DNA from: Anaeramoeba flamelloides
Lineage: Eukaryota; Metamonada; Anaeramoebidae
Length of the DNA stretch: 64,000 nt
Direction: 5' to 3'
Assembly (NCBI GenBank): GCA_027625915.1
Contig: JANTQA010000016.1
Location: 439,001-503,000 of the forward strand
Position 1 is the stretch's first letter, and each line of letters begins with the position of its first letter. A program made the position numbers and the translations under genes. The notes under the pieces are model-generated. The model saw only the letters and a list, made by a program, of their open reading frames with translations. It made no database searches and was not told the origin of the DNA. Positions 46,901 through 57,390 of the stretch are shown here, piece after piece.

Positions 46901-49900
46901 TCTTTTTTTAATAAAATTTATACTTTTTTCAGTTTCGTCTGTTATCCAATTTAAAAAAATATTTTGAACTGTTTTAATAAAATAATTATAATTTAATAAA
47001 TATTGAATTGGTTGGTTTTTTTATAAACTTATAATGATTTATTTTGTCAAATTCTTTAACTGATTTATTTTTTTGAAATTTGATTATTTCTTTAATTTTA
47101 TCTTGATCAAAAGTTTCCTTTATGTCAATTGGATTTAATGAATTTTTATTAATTTTAAATTTTTTTAATATAATTAATTATATTTGTATTAGGTTTTTGA
47201 CTAATTGATTTTACAAAATCGTTATACACTGTGAATATGGTTTCATTATTTAAAAACATTTTTTGTAGAAGTTTCTCTTATTTTATTTAATGTTTTCCAA
47301 AAGTTTTTATTTTTATTATATTCTTCATTTATTTGATTAAGTAATTTTAAGTAATTTAATTCATTAATTTTTTTGATTTTATGTAAAGTTTCATTTTTAT
47401 CAAACAATTTATAAAGTAAATTATTAATTTTTAATTTATCTTGTTTGATATCAAATACTATTCTTTCTTTCTTTTTATATTTTTTTTTAAATAAAATAAA
47501 ATTTTCTTGAAAGGTTGGAATATCTTTAATTTTATAGATATCATTGATTTCCCAATTTGAGTTTATTTCAAATTTATTCATAATTGTATTATGATCACTA
47601 ATAAAATTTTTGATAGTCTTTGATTTATTGAGTTTTAAATTATTAAAATTTGTTAAAAAATAATCCAAATTGTTTGGTTTTCTACTTGGTTTATTATTAA
47701 GAAATATTTTAAAATTAAATTTTTCAAATAATTTTATTTTATTTTCATTTAAATTAAAATCACCACCAATAATTGTTTTATTGTTTTGGTATTTTCTTAA
47801 GATATTTATTATTTTTTTATTAATTTCAATATTTCGGTCATTTCTCCGATATATATTAATAATGATTAAATCAGTAAATTGTATTCCCATTACATCTAAA
47901 TCAGCAATTAATATTTCACGAAAAAATTCTAGAAATATCTTTTTTATTATTATTAATAAACCACCCTTATTTCCATTATTTCCATAAGATTTTTTATTCA
48001 CAGAGAAATAGTTTGTGAAAGTTGGTTTTTTTGTTATTTTGGATTCTTGTATTAAACAAATATCGATATTACATTTTAATAAAAAAGATTCTAATTTAAA
48101 AATCTTATTTGAATTATTCAAGCCACAAATATTTAAAGAGGCTATATTAATATTTATTTTTTGATTTTTATTTTTCATTTTTTTAGAACCTTTTATTAAT
48201 AATCTTTCTTTGTTCTTCAAAAAATGTTTTATATATAAATCATTTGGAATATTTTTTTGTTTATTTATTAATATTCTTTTAAAAGTTTTTATTTTTTCGA
48301 GATTTTCCCAAATTACAAGTTTATTATTTCCTTTCCTTAAAAATCTAATAACACAATAATTATTTAAGAAATTAAATATTTCTAATGTTGAAATATTTTT
48401 TTGAATAAAAATCAATTTGTTTTTTGTTTGGTACATTTTGTAACTTTTTTAAACTTTTACAATATGTAAAGTTTGAAAAATAAATTATTTTATTTTTATC
48501 ATTATTGTAATCAATATTATTATTAATTTGGTTTGATAAATAAATTAGTGTTTTTTAATAAATTGGAAATTTCTATTTTTCCGTTATTTGAATTGGAGTA
48601 ATTATAATTATCAAATATTGAAATATAAGAATAATTAAAAGATTTTTTAATCCAATATTCAATTTGGAAGTTGTTGATTTTGTTAGTTTTCAGTTTTTGA
48701 ATTCAATAAGAATTATTAATTTTAATAAATTTTTTATTAATAATTTTTTATTTGTTGTGTTGAATTCTTTTATATTTAATAAGATAATAAATTCATTCAT
48801 AATTTTTAATTGAATTTTTTTCAAGTGGTTGTCGTTTTTTTGGGGTTTTGATGATAAAACGAGAAAAAAATTTTTCTGAATGAGTCTTATTAAAAAATTG
48901 AATATTGAAAAATTTATTTTATTTGTTGGATTTAGTTTGAATTTATTTTTTATAATTATTGGATAATTGAAAGGATTATCAATTTTTGTAAAAGTCCATT
49001 TTAAATCATTCTTTTTTAATTTTTGATTTATATGAAGTTTTTTATATATAAAATAAAATAAATTAAGGTTTTAAAAATATTTATTGTTTTAATTTCTTTT
49101 TTAAAACCTGATAGTCACTTTTTCTTTTGGTTTCTATGTTTGATACAGTAACCTGAAGTATCAAATGTGTGGTTTTAAATTTAGTTATTGTTTTTATAGA
49201 AATAAAAAATTTTTCCTTTTTTCACTTTTTTGAAAGTTACTTTTTTTCAACTTTTCGCAAAAATACAAAAAATAAAAAAAAATATGAGCAAGAAAGCAAA
49301 ATCTTGTTATGTTTGTGGAAGACCTACAAAAAATAATTTGAAAAATAAACCTGAAAAGGTTTTTTTGGATTTGCATGAAAAAACAGTTTGATTCGAAAAA
49401 AATATGCAATATATTCTTTACTCAAAATAAAAGATTTTCTTTCTTTTCTTGTACCATTTTTTTTTTTTCTTGAATCTACTTTTTGAGTTTACACTCTTTT
49501 TTTTTTCTCAAATTTGAAGTTTTTTTAAGTTTTCCCAAATTATCATTCTAAAAGTTTTTGTCAGAGTCAAAAAAAATCAAAGAAAAGAATAAGAACTATT
49601 TTTTTAAAAAGTAACAATTGAAAAAACAAATTGAGTTCTTTATAGAGTCAAGTTGGATGAACAGAAGTGAAAGAGAAAATATTCACTAGTTTTAAATTAT
49701 TTTTTCATTTTTCAAAATGAGAATAAATATTATTTTTGAGAAAATAATTAAATCCAAAATTAAACAAAAAATTCTCATCTGTTAAAGATATTTTTTTTGA
49801 AAAAAAATTTTTAGAAGTCACTTTTTTTTACAGAATTGTAAAATTTTAAAAAAACAAGAACTAAAAGTTCTAACATTGAAAAAACCTGTCTATTTTCAAT

Positions 49901-52900
49901 TTTAAGCATGTTTCAAGATAAGGATTCCTTATTTAGTTATTGGTCAAAAAAAAAACATTAATAGAGACTAGTCCCTTAATCAATTCAAGAAGAAATACCA
50001 AATTAGAACCATTCGCTAATTGAAATGTTAATACTTGTTTATAAATTACAATACTCACAAAACAAAAAATAAATAATTATTAATACTAATAAATCAAGTT
50101 TGTTAAAAATTTTGGAGAGAGTAAAACAAAAAAATAAATTGGTAAATTTGTTAAAATTCTATTAGCAATTATTGATCGATCAAAGGTTATTTCACCAACT
50201 AATTTTATTTGAGTTCTTCTATTTGGAACAACTCAACTTTAACATAATATCAATTGTTGAAAAAAATGTTGATCGAACGAAACAAGTTACGTAATTCAAA
50301 AAATGAAATGAAAAAAAAAAGCTAAAAGATGAAAAAATGATTTTCATATTTTACAAAAATGAAAATTATTTCCAATTTTCAGGAAATTGTATTATTGTGA
50401 TTCTTTGGAACATTTTAGCTGTGTCGAAAATTATGAATTTTAGTTTATTTAGAAAGATCTCTTTGGATTCCAGATCAAATAATCAAAATGTCAAACATTT
50501 ACAGCCGTTTCAACTCAGGTGTGAATCGCACTCATTCGCTGAATGGTCGGGAAACATTTTAAATTGACTTGGAAGGTTTCCCAACCATTCAATGAATGAG
50601 TGCGATTCACACCTGAGTTGAAACAGCTGTATATGAAGATTTTTCTCCTTTCTTGAAAAACTTAAAAATCTGAAAAACTAAATTGAAATTTTCTTTTTTA
50701 ATTTTTAAAAGATCAAGCAAACAAAAAATAAAATCGTTGATAAACACTCTTTAATTCATGAAAATTTATTTTTTTTAAAACTCGAAACAGAGAAAATATT
50801 GGAAAAGTTGTCTACAATTGTCTGAATGTAAATTTTGCAATAAAAAACACTTATCAATTTTTCAAAAATTAAATTTATTTCAAGTTATTTTCAAAAAAAT
50901 TAAAAAGTAATTCTATTAAAAAACTATTTCTAGTTTATTTTGATATTTAAAAATAGACTTAAGTTTGTTAATTTTTTTATTAAATTATAAAATAGGTTTT
51001 AATTTGAGATTTTTTTATTGAATTTAGACATTTCGGTAATCAATTTTGAATGATCAGAAATTTCATACTAAACTGTTTTTCAGTCAAAGGGTTCAAGTTA
51101 TATTGGAGAAATAGAACAAATTCTATTAGTTTTATCTGATATTATCTCAAAATTAATTTTCAATTTGTAGATCTGATCATTTTTTCTCATTTAAGTCAAA
51201 TTATTTTTCTTTTTTGCTTTTTGCTTTTTTTTTTTTTTTTTTTTCTTTTTTCTTTTTTTTTTGTTTTTTTGAGAAAAGCCAATTTGAAAAAAAAAATGTT
51301 TGGAAACTCCAAATTAACATTAAGAAAAGTTAAGCGATGTAATTTCTTTTAAAATGAGTATATTGACTATTAAAAAAGTCTTCTTGTCAACAATTTTAAT
51401 TTTCTAAAAGAAATTGAGAAATTTTGCACAAGACATTCGAATGAATGTGTACCCAAAATTTTTTTAATATTTTATTTTTTACAAAAATTTATAGTTTTTT
51501 TAAGCTATTTCTTTTCTAAATATCGACTCTAATCTGAATTTTATTATTCCTCTTAGTTCTAAACAATCTAAGGTATGTTGGTTAGATCTTTAAAAAAAAA
51601 CCGAATTTTACATTTTTGGTTGGGCACCTTTGAGTGAAATGGATTTCAGTTTTATTTGTTGAAAAAAATTTCATAATTTTAAAAATCACAGAAATCACAA
51701 AAACTAATTTAGAATGATAAGAAATTTCAAACACTTTGCCAAACTCAATAAGTGACTAACTCTTTCAAAATTAATTTAATTTCCAAATTGAAGCAAAGTC
51801 CTGAAAAAACACTTTACTAAAAAAAAGTAAGTCTATTCTCTAAAATGGCATACTGGTATTTGAATTATAAATGGGAAAAAAAATTTCACTTCCTTTTCCA
51901 TATTTTTCTTTTTTTATAAATAGAGTTTCCAAAGAAGTAGGATGTAATTTGTTTGTTGAAGGAAATTGAAAATGAAGTAAACATTTTCCTCATTTATTAT
52001 TTCAAATACCAGTATATAAAAAAAATTTGTAAAGAAATAAATTACCATTGTGCCAACTTGCCCAGCCCAAGCCCATTCGGGGCAACGGCTTTGAGCTTCT
52101 TTTCCGATAACTTGCTCTCGGGCAATCCAACCTTTCCATTCGCCATCGTTTACTTGAAGGTCGAACCAACTTTTAAAAATTTTCATAAACAACTTATAGT
52201 CCCATCTAAAAACAAGCATTTCGTGGAACGCCTCATCCCAAAAGAATGGACGGGGGAAACTTGGCTTGTTAGGGATGAAGGAATATAATTCTGCGTCATG
52301 ATAAGTAACTATTGTTTTATTTGGGAATTGGATCATTCTTTCGCCTCTAAAATAGCTTAATCCAAACAGAAGTGACGACAAGGTTTGTTGGGCAAATTCT
52401 CGGTTTGCTGCGTCGATATGAGGGAATGTGGAAATAAATTTGGCAACAAAATTTTGATGAGCGACATCAAACTGTGTATCAAAATCAAAATCCTTCGAAA
52501 TTGGGTTTGAAGGTGGCTCTAAATATAAAACCCATTCAAAGGGCGTTTCAAATACCTTCTGGATCATGCCAAAATTGATATTTGTGTTTGAATTTTCTTG
52601 GCGTGGAAACTGCGCTGTGATCGTCTCGTTTGGTAATTGATAGGTGTGCTTGTGCTTGCCAATGTGGCTTGAAACAAGATCGCTTGGGCGATAAGGATTG
52701 TCGCTATGGGCAGAAACATAGCTTGTAGTCACGGGAAGCTTGCTTTGGTATTGGCTCGTCAATTGGAAATCTTTATAATCGGCATTATAGCCCTGAATTT
52801 TTTCTGCCGAGGCTTCTGCAAGACCACTTTCGTCATTCACAGAGACAGACGCATACGAATACACAGAAACAAGGTATTCTTTATCAGTTCGGGAGACACC

Positions 52901-53428
52901 CTTGATCCTTATGGCAACTGCATCATTACGATCGCTTGGCTTGACATATTCCATAGTGATGTTTGTGTTTAAATAATAGGTGTCCACTAAAGTGACACTT
53001 CCATAATTTAAACTATCAGCCTGTGGGACATAATAATCAATTTTATCGGAAGATTTCATTACGTCTCTGATTTTTCGGAAAAATCCTAATTAGATGTTTT
53101 AATGTGTTTTTCGAAAAGTTTGTTTTTTTTTTTGTTTTTTTTTTTTGTTTTATTTGTGTTTCCACAGTTAAGAAATTATTTTTGTATGTTACTTGAATCT
53201 TTGAATTAATCACGAAAACAAAAAAGATAACAAATTAATAAACCTACCATGTGAATGTAAGTGTTCATGAAAACAAAAACCAGTCATAAGCTGCGTTTTT
53301 GCTTTTGTTTGAAGCCCAAAATATACTGGTGCTCTTGGGATAATAAAATCTCTTTCAATTTCGCAATTACAAAGAAAGAGGAAAAAAAATACGAAGACAA
53401 AGAAAAGTGAAGTGTTTGTTTTGAACAT
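43949..53428 (-). CDS. MOGS: ER glucosidase I (mannosyl-oligosaccharide glucosidase, GH63), three exons
   Basis: Removes the terminal alpha-1,2 glucose from the Glc3Man9GlcNAc2 N-glycan in the ER. Exon 1 (53428-53247) has a hydrophobic N-terminus (LFFVFVFFFLFLC), then the conserved RAPVYFGLQTKAKTQLMTGF. Exon 2 (53064-52047) includes FFWDEAFHEMLVFRWD and WKGWIAREQVIGKEA. Exon 3 (44833-43949) includes TLDSGMDDYPRYP, EVDGDLQSWMALL (the E and D of the fungal ERHxD active-site motif are kept), YWRGAIWINLNYLCLKGL and the C-terminus FTGWSSLILLIMEDI. Intron 1 is 182 bp (GTAGGT..CAGAG, phase 1; an alternative junction two to three bases away is possible). Intron 2 is 7213 bp (GTAATTTA..TTAATAG, phase 0), joining VGTM to NPPIFFFTLHDF. 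The three exons sum to 2085 bases, 694 residues, uninterrupted. Somewhat shorter than animal homologues. Identity is certain. Confidence 0.96.
45549..49174 (-). mobile_element. Near full-length LINE with 21 bp target duplications, defective
   Basis: TTAAATTTAGTTATTGTTTTT occurs at both 45528-45548 and 49175-49195, and a poly(A) tail lies at the 3' end (plus-strand T run near 45549-45558). An upstream lysine/asparagine-rich frame lies at about 48700-49030. ORF2 begins near 48436 with an apurinic-type endonuclease (INIASLNICGLNN, DICLIQESK, IIGGDFNLNEN, ISDHNT). Reverse transcriptase blocks follow between 46960 and 46420 (LNYRPIS, VTIDIQKCFDSIQHS, GVYQGDPLSPILF). After FLLEKLKTLA the frame jumps to the post-RT region (ILSQLYYGLEIFDL), so the F/YADD catalytic block is missing. 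A C-terminal C-x2-C..H..C finger follows (NCDLCKEK, DHFLWDCPAY). There are several frameshifts. It cannot move by itself. Confidence 0.9.
49284..49391 (+). other. 35-codon CxxC micro-frame inside the TTAA element
   Basis: The ATG frame reads MSKKAKSCYVCGRPTKNN and ends HEKTV. The C-x2-C pair and mixed composition look coding, and the frame lies in the non-LINE part of the TTAA element. It may be a relic of the element's own protein, or chance. No matching second zinc pair was found. Confidence 0.3.
50500..50631. mobile_element. 132 bp near-perfect hairpin MITE
   Basis: The left arm is TACAGCCGTTTCAACTCAGG then TGTGAATCGCACTCATTC and TGAATGGT.GGGAAAC. The right arm is the complement with about three differences. 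The loop is about 20 bases. It is TA-bounded, starts TACAGC and is much richer in G+C than its surroundings. Confidence 0.9.
51285..51665 (-). repeat. Dispersed repeat family F, copy 2
   Basis: Reverse-strand partner of 8480-8850. Landmarks are ATTCGAATGTCTTGTGC, CAATTTC, AAATTAAAATTGTTGACAA and CATTTTTTTTTCAAATT. Confidence 0.7.
51850..52018. mobile_element. Small fold-back element (ATACTGGTATTTGAA ends)
   Basis: ATACTGGTATTTGAATTATA on the left pairs with the inverse of the right end, ATACTGGTATTTGAAATAAT, about 170 bp in all. It sits 28 bases inside the MOGS intron 2 donor. A lone end-like word, CATACTGGTATTTTAATTC, occurs at 58390. Confidence 0.65.
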
Positions 53429-54910
53429 CTTTTTTTTTATTTCAAAAATAGGAAGAAAAGGTGTAAAAAAAAAAAAGAAATATCAAAAAATGAAATTACC
53501 TACTCCACAAAACAGCTGTTATTTTTCTTGTTGAATTTAACCTTCCCTTTGAAAAGGTATTACGTAAGGCATATGAAAGGAACAAATATGATATGTTTAC
53601 AAAATATACATTGCAAAATTTTGTGGTCTAATTGGATCTTTTTTTCTGATTTTTAATTTTGGGGACAATTACTCACTTTCAATATTTAGATTGTGTAAAA
53701 ACAAAGAAGTACAGAAACCTAATTTTTAGATGTAGTTTAATCAAGAAGACTCAGGGAGGGAAACCATAAAGTAAAACCGTACGCTTTTTTAATATTTTGA
53801 AAGATGATCAGGTAATATTTTGTAACTTTAAAGATTTGATTGTTGTTGCTTTTTTCAACAAGTACTTGTTGAAAAACAATTTATTAGTTGTGCTTTCATA
53901 CAAGAAAAGTAAAATGTCACAAGAGAATGTCAAGTTGAATTTTCTAATCTAGTTTGGGGATATACAGTAAATGTTTTTAGGAATTTTACATTAGATAATC
54001 TAATAAGATTCAATATAAAAACTTTACAGTGTTTTTATTCTATTAAAAAACTATTTCTAGTTTATTTGATAAAAAAAATGATTTTAATTTGAATTAATGT
54101 GTTTTTGGTTTATTACCTACAATAAAAATACTTTGTCAAGCTTTTCTCAAAATTTGACTTTAATTGATAATAAGAAAAGACTATTCCAAAATAGATGTTA
54201 TTTTTTTCATTTTTGATTTATAAAGAGATTTTATAAACCATTAGACTCTAAGCTATTTTGTTTGATATAAAATAATATTAACAAGTTCTCAGTGTTTGGT
54301 ATTTTGGATCAGAATTTATTATCTCAGAAGGTCTTTTTCATTTTTTGATATCATAATAACCACAATTTTGGGATTATTTTTTCAATTTCTAACTTAGATC
54401 TAACAAAATAAAATATTTGTGAGAATTACTCATTTCAAAAGTTATTAACTACTGTTAATAACTGTCTAAATGCTTACTTTACAAAAAAATTTTTCAGATT
54501 GTTGACATTGTAAAAATAAAAGAAAAATGTTGTTATCTGCATACTCTGAAAAATATTGACTAGAAAAAAAAAAAACTGTTTAACTATTTTCACACAAATG
54601 AAATAAAATTTCATATAAACAATATAGCACCAGTTTCAGTTTTTTGTAATTTTCAAAATAAAAGTTAGTAAAAATTAAAATTGTTTACAAAAAAATCAAA
54701 ATAATAATAATAAATCATGTTATTTTTTTATGATTTATTTTGAGATCCCCTTTGTTTCCAAAAAAATTCACCTTTCCTATAATATTATTCCATTAGAAAA
54801 AATGTCCACATGTTGTTAGTACTTTGAACAGCTTTGAAATTCAAGATCTTGGATGATCAACAACAAATATTCAACAAGAAAGTAATTTGAAGATTAAAAA
54901 TTATAAATTA
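53429..54910. other. Intergenic DNA between MOGS and the ubiquitin-like gene
   Basis: No coding frame, RNA gene or repeat partner recognised. Confidence 0.6.
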
Positions 54911-55150
54911 TTAAAAGCATCCCCCTATTAAACCATAGACATAAAATAAGGTTGAGTTCTTTGTTATGTTATAATCAAGAAGACACCTATGCCCTTCTAA
55001 AGTTTTACTACCATAAAGAAGTGATACTTTAAATTCCTTTCCTATCCCAAACTTGGCTCGTATCTTTTGAAAGATAGACTCACATTGTTCTTCTTTTTCA
55101 ACTTCAAGTACAGTTGTTTTCCCATCTAATCCTTTGATAAAAATTTGCAT
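54911..55150 (-). CDS. Divergent ubiquitin with a two-residue tail
   Basis: Starting at the ATG at 55150 the frame gives 79 residues that align with ubiquitin from end to end: MQIFIKGLDGKTTVLEVE against MQIFVKTLTGKTITLEVE; LLYGSKTLEG; LLDYNITKNSTL against LSDYNIQKESTL; and a C-terminal GG followed by CF. Lysines equivalent to K6, K11, K48 and K63 are kept, but the C-terminal RLRGG is GLIGG, so the arginine contacts (R72, R74) used by E1 and proteases are lost. About 40% of positions appear changed, whereas real ubiquitin is nearly invariant. The frame is open upstream (GATCAAGCAGAAATT, preceded by a good acceptor AATTTTTAAAACAG ending at 55166), so a 5' exon is likely and the true N-terminus may lie further up. 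It could be a neofunctionalised ubiquitin-like modifier or a decaying copy. Confidence 0.82.
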   Translation of the reverse strand: MQIFIKGLDGKTTVLEVEKEEQCESIFQKIRAKFGIGKEFKVSLLYGSKTLEGHRCLLDYNITKNSTLFYVYGLIGGCF

Positions 55151-55323
55151 AATTTCTGCTTGATCCTGTTTTAAAAATTTCAAAAAAAAAAATGATTTGA
55201 AATTTATCAACATTCCCTTTTCAACTAGAAAGACTAAACTTTGATCTTTTTCTTCATGTTCATCAATTTTTAAAAAATTGGACGAAGACAAAATAAATAA
55301 AATCTTAACTTTTTATTTTTTTG

Positions 55324-56080
55324 TTAAGGGATTAGCCTCTACCAAGGAGAAGCCTAGGAACAAAGTGTGTTGTTATTGGACATAACAACATTAGTGCTAC
55401 ATCGTTCAAATGTCTCTAAAAAATCTCAACGTCAAGTAGTAATATTTTTTGATCTCATCAATTAAAAATGATCTATATATTAGTAAAAAATCCAATAATT
55501 TCAGAATAAAATCTGCATTTCGCCATAAATTTAAAGGTTGAATTATCAATATTCAGACTACAAAGTCACGAAATATCTTTCTTAAATTTGTGGCGAAATG
55601 TAGATTAGTTACTAAAAAATTTTTTTTTTTTTAAAAATTAAATAATTAACAAATAAAGTTTTTTGACAAATTATTTCACAAATCAGGCAAATATATTGAT
55701 GTTACAAGTATCTTTATCAAAAAGCAAACAAAAATAATAAATCTTTGTGCTTTTATGTTGATGTTTATTGAGTTAATCTTTGAAATTAAAAAATTTTAAA
55801 AATAGTTACTTTTGGAGGTCTAAATCTAAATTATTAAATACCAGAATACTGTTATTTTGGGTTTCTATTTTTAGATTTGGAAAAGGAATAAAAAAAAATT
55901 TTTTCAAAATGAAACTTTTTTAATTGTGATCATTAGGAAAAAAATGTAATAATTGATTGTGCAATCAGATTTATAATAGATTTTTTAGAGCTATTTGTGC
56001 CATAGTGCACTAATACCATTTACACCCAATTACAACATACTTTAATGATTGGTAAATCTATGGTGACGCTAATCCCTTAA
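55324..56080. mobile_element. TTAA-flanked inverted-repeat element, copy 2
   Basis: Ends are TTAAGGGATTAGCCTCTACC and, inverted, TTAAGGGATTAGCGTCACC. It is the cleanest pair of ends in the family and aligns throughout with 28205-28980. It starts about 170 bp upstream of the ubiquitin-like reading frame, so it might contain or displace that gene's promoter. Confidence 0.85.
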
Positions 56081-56757
56081 AAACTTTTAAAAATACAACT
56101 CTTTATTTTTGATCTTTATGTATACATCTGTTTTATAAATCACAGAATAATTAACCATTTTTTCTGCAGAAAATTGGGAATCGAGTTTTTTTTTAAAAAA
56201 TGTCGGTCAATAGGTATATACTAATTAATTTCCCAATTGATGTTTTGTAGTTTATTCCATTTTTTCGGAATAAGAATCAAAAAGTGTTTTCTGAAATTTA
56301 ATCCCTAAATTGGAGATATTCATAAACTTTTTGTTTTTTTCTAATTGAAGAAATAATTATTGGTGTTTTATTTGATCTACATAACTTAATATAAAACCAC
56401 CAAAAATATTGTTTGTAATTCTGTTCTCAACATTATTTTTTTGATTCTTTATTTTCAATTAATTTGGTAACTTATGTTTGTGTAAACAAAAAATCAGAAT
56501 TGAAAATCTAAATTGAAGAATTGAAAAAATTTAAAATCTGATATTTTATCCTATTCAAATTTCAAATACAATGATCATAAGAATACTTGACATATGTATA
56601 TAATCAATGTTTCAAAATACAATAGGTGTTTTTTTTCCCTGTTGTTCAAATCTATCATCTAATTTATGAAACATTAGTTTACTGAAGTTCAAATCAATTC
56701 TATGTGTAAACTCTTTGATCTTTACAGTAAATTTTAAATGTGGAATGAAATTTGTAA

Positions 56758-56958
56758 TACAGTCAGTTCCACTTTTAATGCACAAACTTTCAACGAAAAT
56801 TTAAGTCCCAAAAAAATCTCAAATTAAGGCACAAAATTTGTAATTTTTTTTTTTACAATTTATTTTATTAGAATCTGAATTTTGTGCCTTAATTTGAGAT
56901 TTTTATCGTGGCTTAAATTTCGTTGAAATTTTGTGCCTTAAAAGTGGAACTGACTGTA
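56758..56958. mobile_element. TACAGTCAGTTCC MITE, copy 2 (best preserved)
   Basis: Left TACAGTCAGTTCCACTTTTA. Right, inverted, TACAGTCAGTTCCACTTTTA: identical for 20 bases. Inner inverted blocks are CTCAAATTAAGGCACAAAAT and the reverse, with a T/A core. Flanked by TA. Confidence 0.9.
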
Positions 56959-57216
56959 TAATTTTGGTTATTTTCTTCATTATTATTAATTTTTTATTTT
57001 TTTTTGAGTTTCAAAATTTTATCAAAAATTTACTCTATTTTTTGAGATAAGATTTTCATATTTGATTCTTCATTTTTCGAATTATTTTTAAAATAATAAA
57101 ATCACAAGAAACCAATACCATATTTAATTTATGGTTTTTGTCAATTTCTTGATTGATTAATGTATAAGTCTTGTATAGAAAAGAAATATACTTTTTTACA
57201 TCGAGTTTCATTTTTG

Positions 57217-57390
57217 AGGTACAACCTTTCAGTAAATTTAATAAAGAAAAAAATCTTAAATTAAGGCACAATTTTTTTACTCACAAATTATTTGCATCTT
57301 GAATCTGAATTTTGTGCTTTAATTTGTGATTTTTTTTGTGCCTTAATTTTCACTAAAATTTTGTTACTTAAAAGTGAAATTGATGGTCTA
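57217..57390. mobile_element. TACAGTCAGTTCC MITE, decayed copy 3
   Basis: Keeps TTAAATTAAGGCACAA, AATCTGAATTTTGTGCTTTA and the right end ACTTAAAAGTGAAATTGATG. The left end is damaged. It lies 260 bp from copy 2 in the same orientation. Confidence 0.65.

Larger units (their letters stand above)
45390..49979. mobile_element. TTAA-flanked inverted-repeat element hosting a LINE
   Basis: Ends are TTAAGGGACTAGTCTATATT on the left and, inverted, TTAAGGGACTAGTCTCTATT on the right. Both arms continue with TAAT and a T run. Without the LINE the element would be about 0.94 kb, close to its relatives at 28205-28980 and 55324-56080. The empty site in E copy a has a single TTAA, so TTAA is duplicated on insertion. 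The only open frame outside the LINE is the 35-codon CxxC frame at 49284. Confidence 0.8.
45325..50440 (-). repeat. Dispersed repeat family E, copy c, split by a TTAA element
   Basis: On the minus strand it runs 50440 to 49980, is interrupted, and resumes at 45389 to 45325. The words before the gap (AATGGTTCTAATTTGG, TTGAATTGATTAA) and after it (TTAAATAAG, then GGTGTGTTAAAAATTTTGAA) are adjacent in the intact copy at 4252-4777. Confidence 0.85.
44834..52046 (-). other. MOGS intron 2 (7.2 kb), a mobile-element nest
   Basis: From acceptor to donor it holds the left part of E repeat copy c (45325-45389), a TTAA element (45390-49979) split by a LINE (45549-49174), the rest of the E repeat (49980-50440), a TACAGC hairpin (50500-50631), an F repeat (51285-51665) and a small fold-back (51850-52018). 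The reading frame across the junction is perfect, so the load seems to be tolerated and spliced out. Confidence 0.92.

Noticed and set aside
45390-49979. Calling the TTAA family piggyBac
   Set aside because: The TTAA target fits, but the ends start GGG rather than CCC and no transposase is visible.
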